A stretch of DNA of 38,472 nucleotides from Rhodovibrionaceae bacterium (GTDB lineage: Bacteria > Pseudomonadota > Alphaproteobacteria > Kiloniellales > DSM-21159), in NCBI GenBank assembly GCA_028282405.1, contig JANQIA010000494.1, forward strand, positions 1 through 38,472. The letters are read 5' to 3'. A program made the position numbers and the translations under genes. Positions 32,209 to 38,472 of this stretch are shown in pieces. The notes below the pieces were generated by a model. It was given only the letters and a program-made list of their open reading frames with translations, made no database searches and was not told the DNA's origin. The stretch's first letter is position 1. Each line of letters starts with the position of its first letter.

Positions 32209-33101
32209 GCCGCCGCGCCATTCCCAGCCTCGACGGTGCGGCGACCACCGATCTTCCGGTCCTCAAGCCCTTCGATCCGAGCGGGCGCACGGCACATGAT
32301 CCGTTGCTCATCTCGCGCTTTCTGGCGCGGCTGGACTGGCGGCACTTCGTCGTCTTCGCACTCGTTCTGCTGCTTTGGCCCATGGTGGCCTATGCCCAGA
32401 GCCGCTACTCCTATGGTGATGCCTTCGAAGCGCTGGTGCGCTGGATTCCCTTCGTCGTGCTCGACGGCTTCACCTTCAACATAATCATCAGCTTCTTCTC
32501 GATGGCCATCGGCACGCTGGCCGGCGTCATTCTCGGTCTGATGCAGATCTCGCCGCTTGCCTTGGTGCGCCTGCCGGCCGTCTTTGTAACCCAGCTGTTC
32601 CGCAACTCGCCCTGGCTGGTGCTGCTCTTCATCGTGCTGCTGGCCTTCCCGTTCGAGATCGTCATCGGCGATCTTATCCTGCCGTTCCCGGCCTGGATGA
32701 AGGCGGTGATCGGCCTGTCCCTGCCGATCATGGCCAACATTTCCGAGGTGGTGCGCGGCGCGGTTCAGTCGGTGCCGTCGGGACAGTGGGAAGCGGCCGA
32801 GTCGCTGGCCTTCTCGCGGCGCCAGACGCTGTTCGAGATCATCCTGCCGCAGTGCTTCAAGCGCATGATTCCGCCGTGGATGAACTGGTACGCCATTCTC
32901 ACCATGGCGACACCGCTTTGCTCGCTGCTCGGCGTTGAAGAGATGATCAATCTCTCACGCCAAGCCATCGAGGCGGAGGACAATCATCCCGAGCTGCTGG
33001 TGCCGTTCTACGGTTTCACCCTGCTGCTCTTCTTCGCCTACTGTTATCCCATCGCCCGCTGGACGATCAGTCTCGAGCGGAGATATGCGGTGAAACTGTG
33101 A
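32205..33101 (+). CDS. polar amino-acid ABC transporter permease 2
   Basis: The 298-residue permease has a longer cytoplasmic N-terminus (about 45 residues) before the first membrane segment. The same family features follow: F-T-F-N-I-I-I-S-F-F, L-F-R-N-S-P-W-L-V-L, and the EAA loop E-A-A-E-S-L-A-F-S-R-R-Q. Its start overlaps the first permease stop as ATGA. With the ATPase 32 bases downstream it completes the membrane part of the importer. Confidence 0.9.
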   Translation: MSRRAIPSLDGAATTDLPVLKPFDPSGRTAHDPLLISRFLARLDWRHFVVFALVLLLWPMVAYAQSRYSYGDAFEALVRWIPFVVLDGFTFNIIISFFSMAIGTLAGVILGLMQISPLALVRLPAVFVTQLFRNSPWLVLLFIVLLAFPFEIVIGDLILPFPAWMKAVIGLSLPIMANISEVVRGAVQSVPSGQWEAAESLAFSRRQTLFEIILPQCFKRMIPPWMNWYAILTMATPLCSLLGVEEMINLSRQAIEAEDNHPELLVPFYGFTLLLFFAYCYPIARWTISLERRYAVKL

Positions 33102-33133
33102 TCGCCCGAGTTGAACAAGGAGGCCTTTGAGCC

Positions 33134-33883
33134 ATGGCCGACTGGACGCCCGATCAGCCCATCGTCTCCGTCAAGGAGGTGCATAAGTCCTTCGGCGAGC
33201 TGGAGGTCCTGAAGGGTGTGTCGTTTGACGTGATGAAGGGCGAGGTGATCTGCATCATCGGGCCGTCGGGCTCCGGCAAGTCGACGCTCATCCGCTGCAT
33301 TAACGCGCTCAACGACATCCAGTCCGGCTCCATCACCGTCGAGGGGCAGGAGGTACACGACCCCAAGCTCGACAAGCTGGAGCTGCGCAAGAAGGTCGGC
33401 ATGGTCTTTCAGCAGTACAATCTCTTCCCGCACAAGACGGCGCTCGAGAACATCATGATGGCGCCGGTCAAGGTGCTGAAGGAGCCCAAGGAGCAGGTGG
33501 CGGAGCGGGCCCGGTCGCTGCTCGCCAAGGTGCGTCTCGAGGGTAAGGAGGATAGCTATCCGGGTGAGTTATCCGGTGGCCAGCAGCAGCGGGTGGCCAT
33601 CGCGCGTTCGCTCGCCATGCGGCCAGACGTGATGTTGTTCGACGAGGTGACGGCTGCCCTCGACCCGGAAACCGTCAAGGAAGTGCTGGTCACCATCAAG
33701 GATCTGGCGCAGGACGGCATGACCTGCATGCTGGTCACCCACGAGATGGGCTTCGCCCGCGAGGTCGCCGATCACATCTATTTCACCGATCGCGGGGTCA
33801 TCGTCGAGCACGGCCCGCCGGCGACCTTCTTCGATCAGGCGCAGGACCCGCGCACCCGCGAGTTCCTCAGTCAAATCCTCTAG
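33134..33883 (+). CDS. polar amino-acid ABC transporter ATPase
   Basis: The 249-residue ATPase has Walker A G-P-S-G-S-G-K-S-T near 45, signature L-S-G-G-Q-Q-Q-R near 146, Walker B V-M-L-F-D-E-V-T-A-A-L-D near 160-171, and H-loop V-T-H-E-M-G. The D-E-V-T-A form instead of D-E-P-T-S occurs in some importers of this class. It powers uptake by the two permeases. A strong AAGGAGG site precedes ATG 33134. It is the last gene of the operon, nine bases from a convergent membrane-protein gene. Confidence 0.92.
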   Translation: MADWTPDQPIVSVKEVHKSFGELEVLKGVSFDVMKGEVICIIGPSGSGKSTLIRCINALNDIQSGSITVEGQEVHDPKLDKLELRKKVGMVFQQYNLFPHKTALENIMMAPVKVLKEPKEQVAERARSLLAKVRLEGKEDSYPGELSGGQQQRVAIARSLAMRPDVMLFDEVTAALDPETVKEVLVTIKDLAQDGMTCMLVTHEMGFAREVADHIYFTDRGVIVEHGPPATFFDQAQDPRTREFLSQIL

Positions 33884-33892
33884 GCAAGTGCC

Positions 33893-34246
33893 CTAGTTTG
33901 CCAGGGCGGCCTGCTGTTGCAGGGCTGTGGCCACGGATTCGACGTCGACGAAAAGGCCGACGATGCCGCTCATCATGGCGAGCACAGCCGCCTGGTCCCA
34001 GGCCGTTATGCGCTTGGACCAGACCGGATCTCGGCGGATGGCCGCGACGATCAAGGTGCCCAGCGCACCGAAGAACAGCAGCTCGCCGAAGACCGCGACG
34101 AAGAAGACCTGCGGTAGGGTCGAGGCGAAGACTGCGGCCAAGGCGACGGCAATGGCGATCGCCCAAAGACCGCGGAAAGGCGATCCCTGCTGAGCCTTTT
34201 GCTCGGTTGTTTTGTCCCGTCCGCTTTCGAACTCGTTGCTTTGCAT
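33893..34246 (-). CDS. small membrane protein of unknown function
   Basis: The 117-residue product has a charged N-terminus (E-F-E-S-G-R-D-K-T-T-E-Q) and about three hydrophobic segments (roughly 27-45, 48-68, 84-102), with a basic loop R-R-D-P-V-W-S-K-R. No family is recognised. It is convergent with the transporter operon. Frame and hydrophobic periodicity support it as real, but the function is unknown. Confidence 0.6.
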   Translation of the reverse strand: MQSNEFESGRDKTTEQKAQQGSPFRGLWAIAIAVALAAVFASTLPQVFFVAVFGELLFFGALGTLIVAAIRRDPVWSKRITAWDQAAVLAMMSGIVGLFVDVESVATALQQQAALAN

Positions 34247-34488
34247 GGTGCTTCGCCCAGGGTTGTGCGTGCTGTCGATAACTGCCTGTTGATCGAGATA
34301 GGGAGCAGCCGAGGAAGCGCAAGAGGTCGGTTGAGCGCAGGCGCCGAGGCTACAGAGCTTTCACAGGGGGGGTATCTTTAGACATGAGGCATGTTTGGCG
34401 CAGGCTGGTTCTGCCCCAGAAAGGTCTCGCGTGTCGGCTTTTGCTTGGCGCAAAGTTTTGCAGGGTGATGGGAGAACAAGAATGCCGT

Positions 34489-34505
34489 CCGACCGAAAAG
34501 GTCGG
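34489..34505 (+). promoter_or_regulatory. leader hairpin upstream of the YceI gene
   Basis: CCGACC, loop GAAAA, GGTCGG: a perfect 6-bp GC-rich stem 27 bases before the ATG at 34533. It would form in the mRNA leader, upstream of the GAGGGAG ribosome-binding site. Confidence 0.4.
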
Positions 34506-34532
34506 GCGTGTCGATCTGAGGGAGTAGGCGTC

Positions 34533-35129
34533 ATGACCCTTCGCACCACTCGAACCGGGATCTTCGCGGCCTTACTGTTGCTCACAAGCGTTACCGCCTC
34601 GGCCGATGTCGGCTGGATGCTCAGCCAGGCAGAGTCTCGGGTGAGCTTCGTGTCGGTCAAGCAAGGGACGACAGGCGAGGTGCACCACTTCACGGAGACC
34701 GAAGGGGCGGTCAGCGATCAAGGCACCGTCTCTCTCAGCATCGACACCGCCAGCGTCGAGACCTGGATAGACGTCCGCAACGAGCGCATGATCGACTATC
34801 TCTTCCAGAGCGCCGTGTTTCCGACGGCAACCCTGTCGATGAAGATCGACATGGACGCGCTGAGCGAGATGGAGATCGGCGAGACGCGTCAGCTAACCGT
34901 GACGGGCTCTCTGAGCCTGGTCGGTCAGAGCGGGGACATCGAGGCCGAGCTTTTGGTCAGCCGCCTTGGCGAGGCCAAGGTGCTGGTTGCGACCCTCCAA
35001 CCCATCGTGGTTCAGGCGGATGCCTTCGACCTCATCGCCGGCATCGAGACTCTGCGCGAGCTTGCCGAGCTGTCGGCGATCTCGGCAGCGGTGCCCGTCT
35101 CGGCCGTGCTGGTCTTCGTCAAGAACTAG
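34533..35129 (+). CDS. YceI-family periplasmic protein
   Basis: The 198-residue product has a signal peptide (to about residue 24, cleaved after A-S-A) and a YceI lipocalin-like barrel. W-M-L-S-Q-A-E-S-R-V-S-F opens it; M-I-D-Y-L-F-Q-S-A-V-F-P-T-A follows, and then L-T-V-T-G-S-L-S-L-V-G. YceI proteins bind isoprenoid-type lipids and are often stress or envelope related. ATG 34533 with GAGGGAG upstream is chosen over an upstream frame extension. The YHS protein follows in the same direction after 168 bases. Confidence 0.85.
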   Translation: MTLRTTRTGIFAALLLLTSVTASADVGWMLSQAESRVSFVSVKQGTTGEVHHFTETEGAVSDQGTVSLSIDTASVETWIDVRNERMIDYLFQSAVFPTATLSMKIDMDALSEMEIGETRQLTVTGSLSLVGQSGDIEAELLVSRLGEAKVLVATLQPIVVQADAFDLIAGIETLRELAELSAISAAVPVSAVLVFVKN

Positions 35130-35297
35130 CGGCCGACACTTTGGCGTGAATACAGAAAGCGCCTGTAAATGCTGACAAATCCTGACCCGCGCGTGAGAGC
35201 AGTTGAATTGTCTTCCTGAGCGGAGGGGCGAAATGCGGAGGACCGGTTCTCGTCGAGAGAGCGGCTTGATGAACCCAACTGCTCAGGGAGTCCATCC

Positions 35298-35729
35298 ATG
35301 CGTGCTTTGAGTCTTTCCGTCTTCTTGGCCGGCCTGCTCGCCCTGGCGGCCACCGCGGCCCAAGCCGGCAATCAGCTTCCGGTCGCCATCGCCGGCTATG
35401 ACAGCGTGTCCTACCACAAGGGTGAGCCGCAGCGCGGCGAGGCGCGTTTCAATCATTTCTGGAACGGTGCCATCTGGTACTTCGCCTCGGAAGAGAACCG
35501 CAACGCCTTCCGCGATACGCCGGAGCAGTTCGCGCCGAAGTACGACGGCTACTGCGCTTGGGCCGCTTCGCAAGGCTACAAAGCGCCGGGCGACCCGATG
35601 GTCTACGTGGTGCACGACGGCACCCTCTACCTGCAGGTCCATCCCCGGGCGCAAGAGCTTTGGAAGGGCGACAAGGCCGGCAATATCAAGACGGGCGACG
35701 AGAACTGGCCGCGGATCCATCCCTTCTAA
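35298..35729 (+). CDS. YHS-domain periplasmic protein
   Basis: The 143-residue product has a signal peptide (to about residue 23, A-Q-A) and a YHS-type domain: V-A-I-A-G-Y-D-S-V-S-Y, F-N-H-F-W-N-G-A-I-W-Y-F, then F-A-P-K-Y-D-G-Y-C-A-W-A. The Tyr-Cys pair is typical and suggests metal binding. AGGGAG lies close upstream of ATG 35298. With the preceding YceI protein it may form a periplasmic stress or metal-handling pair; this is inference. Confidence 0.85.
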   Translation: MRALSLSVFLAGLLALAATAAQAGNQLPVAIAGYDSVSYHKGEPQRGEARFNHFWNGAIWYFASEENRNAFRDTPEQFAPKYDGYCAWAASQGYKAPGDPMVYVVHDGTLYLQVHPRAQELWKGDKAGNIKTGDENWPRIHPF

Positions 35730-35793
35730 GATAGAAGGCAACACTGGACCGACTGCAGCGGTGGGGATCGACCGGTCTCCACCGCTTGTCGTT

Positions 35794-36474
35794 TCAGCTT
35801 TCGTCCACTGCTATGTCTTGCTTCCCGTAATTCTCGAACAGCGCCAGGACGCGCTTCATCTCGGCCTGGCTGAGCAGCGTGGGTTCGCCGAGTTGCTTGG
35901 CAGCTATGTACTGGCGGCAGAGTGTCTCGACCTCGCCGGCCAGCCACAGTGCCTTCTGCAGGCTCGGCCCGAAGCAAATCATGCCGTGGTTGGCCAAGAG
36001 GCAGGCCCGGCGTCCCTCCAGCGCTTTGAGCATGTTCTGCGACAGTGCCTCGGTGCCGAAGGTTGCGTACTTCGCACAACGCAAATTACTGCCCCCGGCG
36101 ACGGCGATCATGTAGTGGAAAGAGGGGACCTCGAGCCGTAGGCAAGACAGAGCCGTGGCGTGAACCGCGTGCGTGTGGACCACCGCCTGGGCTTCCGGCC
36201 GCGCCGCATAGATGTCCCGGTGCATGCGCCATTCCGAGGAAGGCTTCCAGTCGCTATGCACCTCACCGTCTAGGGTCATCGCGACGATCTGCTCGGGCGC
36301 CGTCTCCTCGTAGGGGACTCCCGAGGGCGTGATCAGGAATCCCTCCTCGGTGCGCACGCTGGCATTGCCGGAGGTGCCCTGGTTGATGCCGAGCGCATTC
36401 AACTTGAGGCAGGTCTCGATGACGGCGCGGCGTAACTTGGCGTGCTTGAGCTTTTTGGGGGGCGGTTTTGGCAT
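35794..36474 (-). CDS. class II aldolase/adducin-family protein (fuculose-phosphate aldolase-like)
   Basis: The 226-residue enzyme shows the family features. G-T-S-G-N-A-S is the phosphate-binding loop, S-S-E-W-R-M-H holds the catalytic acid, H-T-H-A is the zinc pair, and A-N-H-G carries the third zinc His. It should split or epimerise a phosphorylated sugar in the cytoplasm. ATG 36474 is preferred over GTG 36483. It lies 15 bases downstream of the phosphatase gene, in the same operon as the DeoR regulator. The true substrate is not fixed by sequence. Confidence 0.85.
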   Translation of the reverse strand: MPKPPPKKLKHAKLRRAVIETCLKLNALGINQGTSGNASVRTEEGFLITPSGVPYEETAPEQIVAMTLDGEVHSDWKPSSEWRMHRDIYAARPEAQAVVHTHAVHATALSCLRLEVPSFHYMIAVAGGSNLRCAKYATFGTEALSQNMLKALEGRRACLLANHGMICFGPSLQKALWLAGEVETLCRQYIAAKQLGEPTLLSQAEMKRVLALFENYGKQDIAVDES

Positions 36475-36489
36475 GGGCCGCACTTTGCG

Positions 36490-37269
36490 TTAGGCGGCGA
36501 GGATCTCCAAGAGCGCAGCGTGCATGTCTGGATTGGCTGCAGCGACGACCCGGCCGTCGGACTGGAGGCTGAGCGTCTCTCCTTGCCAGTCCGTGATAAT
36601 CCCGCCCGCGCCTTCGATGACCCCAACCAAAGGTAGGTAGTCGTACGGCTCGAGCCCGATGTCGACGACCCCGTCGACCCAGCCGGCGGCGAGCTGCGCA
36701 TAGGGATAGCAGTCGCTGGTCGGCCGTTGATAGCGGCCGAGAGCAAGGAGGCGCTGCGCCTTCTCCGGCTCGCGGGCGATCAAATGCGGCAGATCGTTGT
36801 AGCAGAGGAAGGCCTGGTCCAAGGGGATACCTGGGCAGCAGCGGATAGGCGCACCGTTTAATCGGCTGCCCGGGCCGACGGCGCCGGCGAAGCTCTCCCG
36901 AAGCTGTGGCATGCGGATGACGCCGGCAAGCGGGCGGCCCCTATGCAGCACGCCGATCAGCGTGCCGAACAGCGGTGAGCCGGCGATGAAGGACTTGGTG
37001 CCGTCGATCGGATCGAGAATCCAGACGAAGGGCTGTTCCAGGCCCTTGGCGCCGTACTCTTCGCCAAGGATGCCGTGATCGGGAAAGCGTTCGGCGATCG
37101 CGGTCCGCATGGCCCGTTCCGTCTCCCGATCGGCAACGGTAACCGGGCTCTCGTCGTCCTTGCTTTCGACGGCAAGGCCGCCGCGGAAATAGCGCAGTGT
37201 GATGTCGCCGACTGCGTCCGCCACCTCTTCAGCGGCTTGTAGCAGCTCTTCGACATTGGGGTCATTCAT
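36490..37269 (-). CDS. inositol monophosphatase-family phosphatase, HisN-like
   Basis: The 259-residue enzyme has the two metal-binding motifs of the family: G-E-E-Y-G near 70, and D-P-I-D-G-T-K-S-F near 86. The closing E-P-Y-D-Y-L-P-L-V-G-V-I-E-G-A-G-G resembles HisN-type histidinol phosphatases more than true inositol phosphatases. It would remove phosphate from a small alcohol using Mg2+. No his genes are nearby; the partners are a DeoR regulator, whose stop overlaps this ATG, and an aldolase, which point to carbohydrate-phosphate breakdown instead. Confidence 0.85.
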   Translation of the reverse strand: MNDPNVEELLQAAEEVADAVGDITLRYFRGGLAVESKDDESPVTVADRETERAMRTAIAERFPDHGILGEEYGAKGLEQPFVWILDPIDGTKSFIAGSPLFGTLIGVLHRGRPLAGVIRMPQLRESFAGAVGPGSRLNGAPIRCCPGIPLDQAFLCYNDLPHLIAREPEKAQRLLALGRYQRPTSDCYPYAQLAAGWVDGVVDIGLEPYDYLPLVGVIEGAGGIITDWQGETLSLQSDGRVVAAANPDMHAALLEILAA

Positions 37270-38048
37270 TGGTCCGTGTGTCCGGCCGGTTCAGCGACCA
37301 TCACTTCGACCGAGGCGCCGGCGAGGTAGGCGGCGAGCTTCGGCGGTGGCGCCGCATCGGTCACCAGACAGTCGAAGGCGTCCGGCTCGGCGATGCGAAT
37401 GGGCGCGCGCAGTCCGAACTTCGTCGAGTCCGCAGCGACGATCCTACGTTCGGCACGCTTGAGGATCTCGCGGGAGAAGGCGGCCTCGTCGAGATCGAAC
37501 AGCATGAAGCCGCTGTCCGCGTCGATGGCTGCCGCGGAGAGAATCGCGTAGCGGGCGCTGAACTGGCGGACGAAGGACACGGCCTCCTGCCCGAAGGCGC
37601 CGGCGTCGTGGGAGCGGAGCTCGCCGCCGGCCATGAAGACGCGGTTGTTGTTGCGGGTGGCGAGCGCCTGCGCAGCCTCCAGCGAATTGGTCACGACGAA
37701 GAGGTCCTGATGATTGCGCAGGGCGCGGGCGACATAGGCCGTGGTCGAGCCGATATCGAGGATCAGGGAGTCGCCGTTGCCGATCATCTCCGCCAGACGC
37801 TCGGCGATAACGCGCTTGGCATCCGGATTGACGTCCATGCGCTGGTTCAGGGTCGGCTCCCGCACGGCTTCCGGCAGGTAGACGCCGCCGTGGACTTTGC
37901 GAACCAGGCCCTGCTCGGCGAGCTTCTTGACGTTGCGCCGGATGGTCTCTTCCGACACCGCAAGGCGTTTCGCCAGCTCGTGAATCCGCCGCGAGCCGTA
38001 GAGCTTCAGCTCTTCGAGGATCTCCATCTCACGGTGCGTTGCGTGCAT
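37266..38048 (-). CDS. DeoR-family transcriptional regulator
   Basis: The 260-residue regulator starts with a DeoR HTH (R-R-I-H-E-L-A-K-R-L-A-V-S-E-E-T-I-R-R) followed by V-H-G-G-V-Y. A DeoRC sensor domain follows, with L-I-L-D-I-G-S-T-T near 98 and a V-A-A-D-S-T-K-F-G end segment. Such proteins repress sugar-phosphate operons and are released by a phosphorylated intermediate. ATG 38048 is used; the frame extends upstream to 38108. It is translationally coupled to the phosphatase (ATGA) and divergent from a binding-protein gene, so it may control both sides. Confidence 0.88.
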   Translation of the reverse strand: MHATHREMEILEELKLYGSRRIHELAKRLAVSEETIRRNVKKLAEQGLVRKVHGGVYLPEAVREPTLNQRMDVNPDAKRVIAERLAEMIGNGDSLILDIGSTTAYVARALRNHQDLFVVTNSLEAAQALATRNNNRVFMAGGELRSHDAGAFGQEAVSFVRQFSARYAILSAAAIDADSGFMLFDLDEAAFSREILKRAERRIVAADSTKFGLRAPIRIAEPDAFDCLVTDAAPPPKLAAYLAGASVEVMVAEPAGHTDQ

Positions 38049-38186
38049 GCTCTTGCTTACGTGTCGGTCGATTGATCGGTTTGGGGGCGGCGGGAAACGA
38101 ACGGTCACAGTCCATCATTGTCGCCCGTCATTGGGGTAATCTTCAAGCCGAAGGGGGTTAATTCCAACAAAAAACCAAAATGAATG

Positions 38187-38216
38187 TTGACATACGTGGC
38201 TTTTGCTTCGGAAACT
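38187..38216 (+). promoter_or_regulatory. possible promoter of the binding-protein gene
   Basis: A perfect TTGACA lies at 38187-38192, about 95 bases before the ATG at 38286. The matching -10 is poor (GAAACT near 38211), so the site may need an activator, or the -35 match may be chance. Confidence 0.3.
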
Positions 38217-38285
38217 TGCCCATGACAGCGAGCGCTCTGTCAAAGGAAACGCACAAAGAAAACTCCGAACAGGAAGGGACGAAGC

Positions 38286-38472
38286 ATGGCAAACGCAGGT
38301 GTGAAAGGCGTGTTGCTTGGATTGGCCCTTGGCCTTGGTGTCGCCGGTGCTGCCGCGGCGGACGTCGAGTCCAAGGATCCCATCAAGCTGACCTTGCACG
38401 ATTGGACCGGTCAGCTGATCACCACCAAGATGATGGGCGAGGTCCTCAAGAAAGCCGGCTACAACGTCGAGT
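38286..38472 (+). CDS. ABC transporter binding protein, glycine-betaine (OpuAC/ProX) type, N-terminal part
   Basis: The first 62 codons are in the window. They encode a signal peptide (to about residue 25, A-A-A-A-D) and then K-L-T-L-H-D-W-T-G-Q-L-I-T, continuing to M-M-G-E-V-L-K-K-A-G-Y. This opening is typical of OpuAC-type binding proteins for betaine, choline, carnitine and similar quaternary amines. AGGAAGGGA lies just upstream. It is divergent from the DeoR operon. The gene runs off the right edge. Confidence 0.7.
   Translation, partial: MANAGVKGVLLGLALGLGVAGAAAADVESKDPIKLTLHDWTGQLITTKMMGEVLKKAGYNVE

Overview
The window is high-GC DNA with compact, overlapping genes and is most like an alphaproteobacterium, probably Rhodospirillales/Kiloniellales in the broad sense. 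The grounds are an alphaproteobacterial-style parE, a long MotA, tightly coupled ABC transporter operons and phage genes of alphaproteobacterial type. The assignment rests on protein resemblance only, because there is no rRNA or tRNA here. Layout: positions 1-6186 are core chromosome. They carry the start of a DEAD-box helicase, an alpha/beta hydrolase, a lipoprotein, parE (topoisomerase IV subunit B, possibly leaderless), a YciA-like acyl-CoA thioesterase, and a 681-residue Wzz/GumC-like membrane protein whose C-terminal domain looks like a catalytically degenerate tyrosine recombinase. Positions 6286-16737 are an integrated element of about 10.4 kb, bounded by a 15-bp direct repeat (GATTAAGCTTAACTT) and inserted between the wzz-like gene and motA. 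It has a replication end (55-aa ORF, D5/P4-type helicase, an origin-like field of nine GGGGACGCA copies in both orientations), a partial morphogenesis block (small terminase, AT-rich orphan gene, scaffold-like protein, S49 prohead protease, major capsid, DUF2190 protein, short tape measure), a control region (XRE and ribbon-helix-helix regulators divergent from an orphan gene across a long inverted repeat), then an AlpA-like protein and a tyrosine integrase. No large terminase, portal, tail tube, baseplate or lysis gene is visible, so it is either a decayed prophage or a capsid-carrying satellite that depends on a helper. Positions 16819-25570 hold motA, a small secreted protein, a type I secretion set (substrate divergent from its ABC exporter and HlyD-type adaptor; no TolC here), an FKBP/SlyD-type isomerase, an isochorismatase-family hydrolase and a group 1 glycosyltransferase. 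Positions 25702-33883 form a probable N-methylated amine or amino-acid use locus: an MFS transporter, a dimethylglycine/sarcosine dehydrogenase-like FAD-GcvT fusion, a divergent RpiR regulator, and a complete polar amino-acid ABC transporter. That transporter operon contains a nested palindromic element between its binding-protein gene and its permease genes. Positions 33893-38472 carry a small membrane protein, a YceI protein, a YHS-domain protein, a DeoR regulator-HisN-like phosphatase-class II aldolase operon, and the start of a divergent glycine-betaine-type binding protein. The most unusual items are the Wzz/recombinase-fold fusion, the missing packaging motor in a head-gene-bearing element with an AT-rich gene in its place, the two-orientation iteron field, and the nested palindromes inside the ABC operon.
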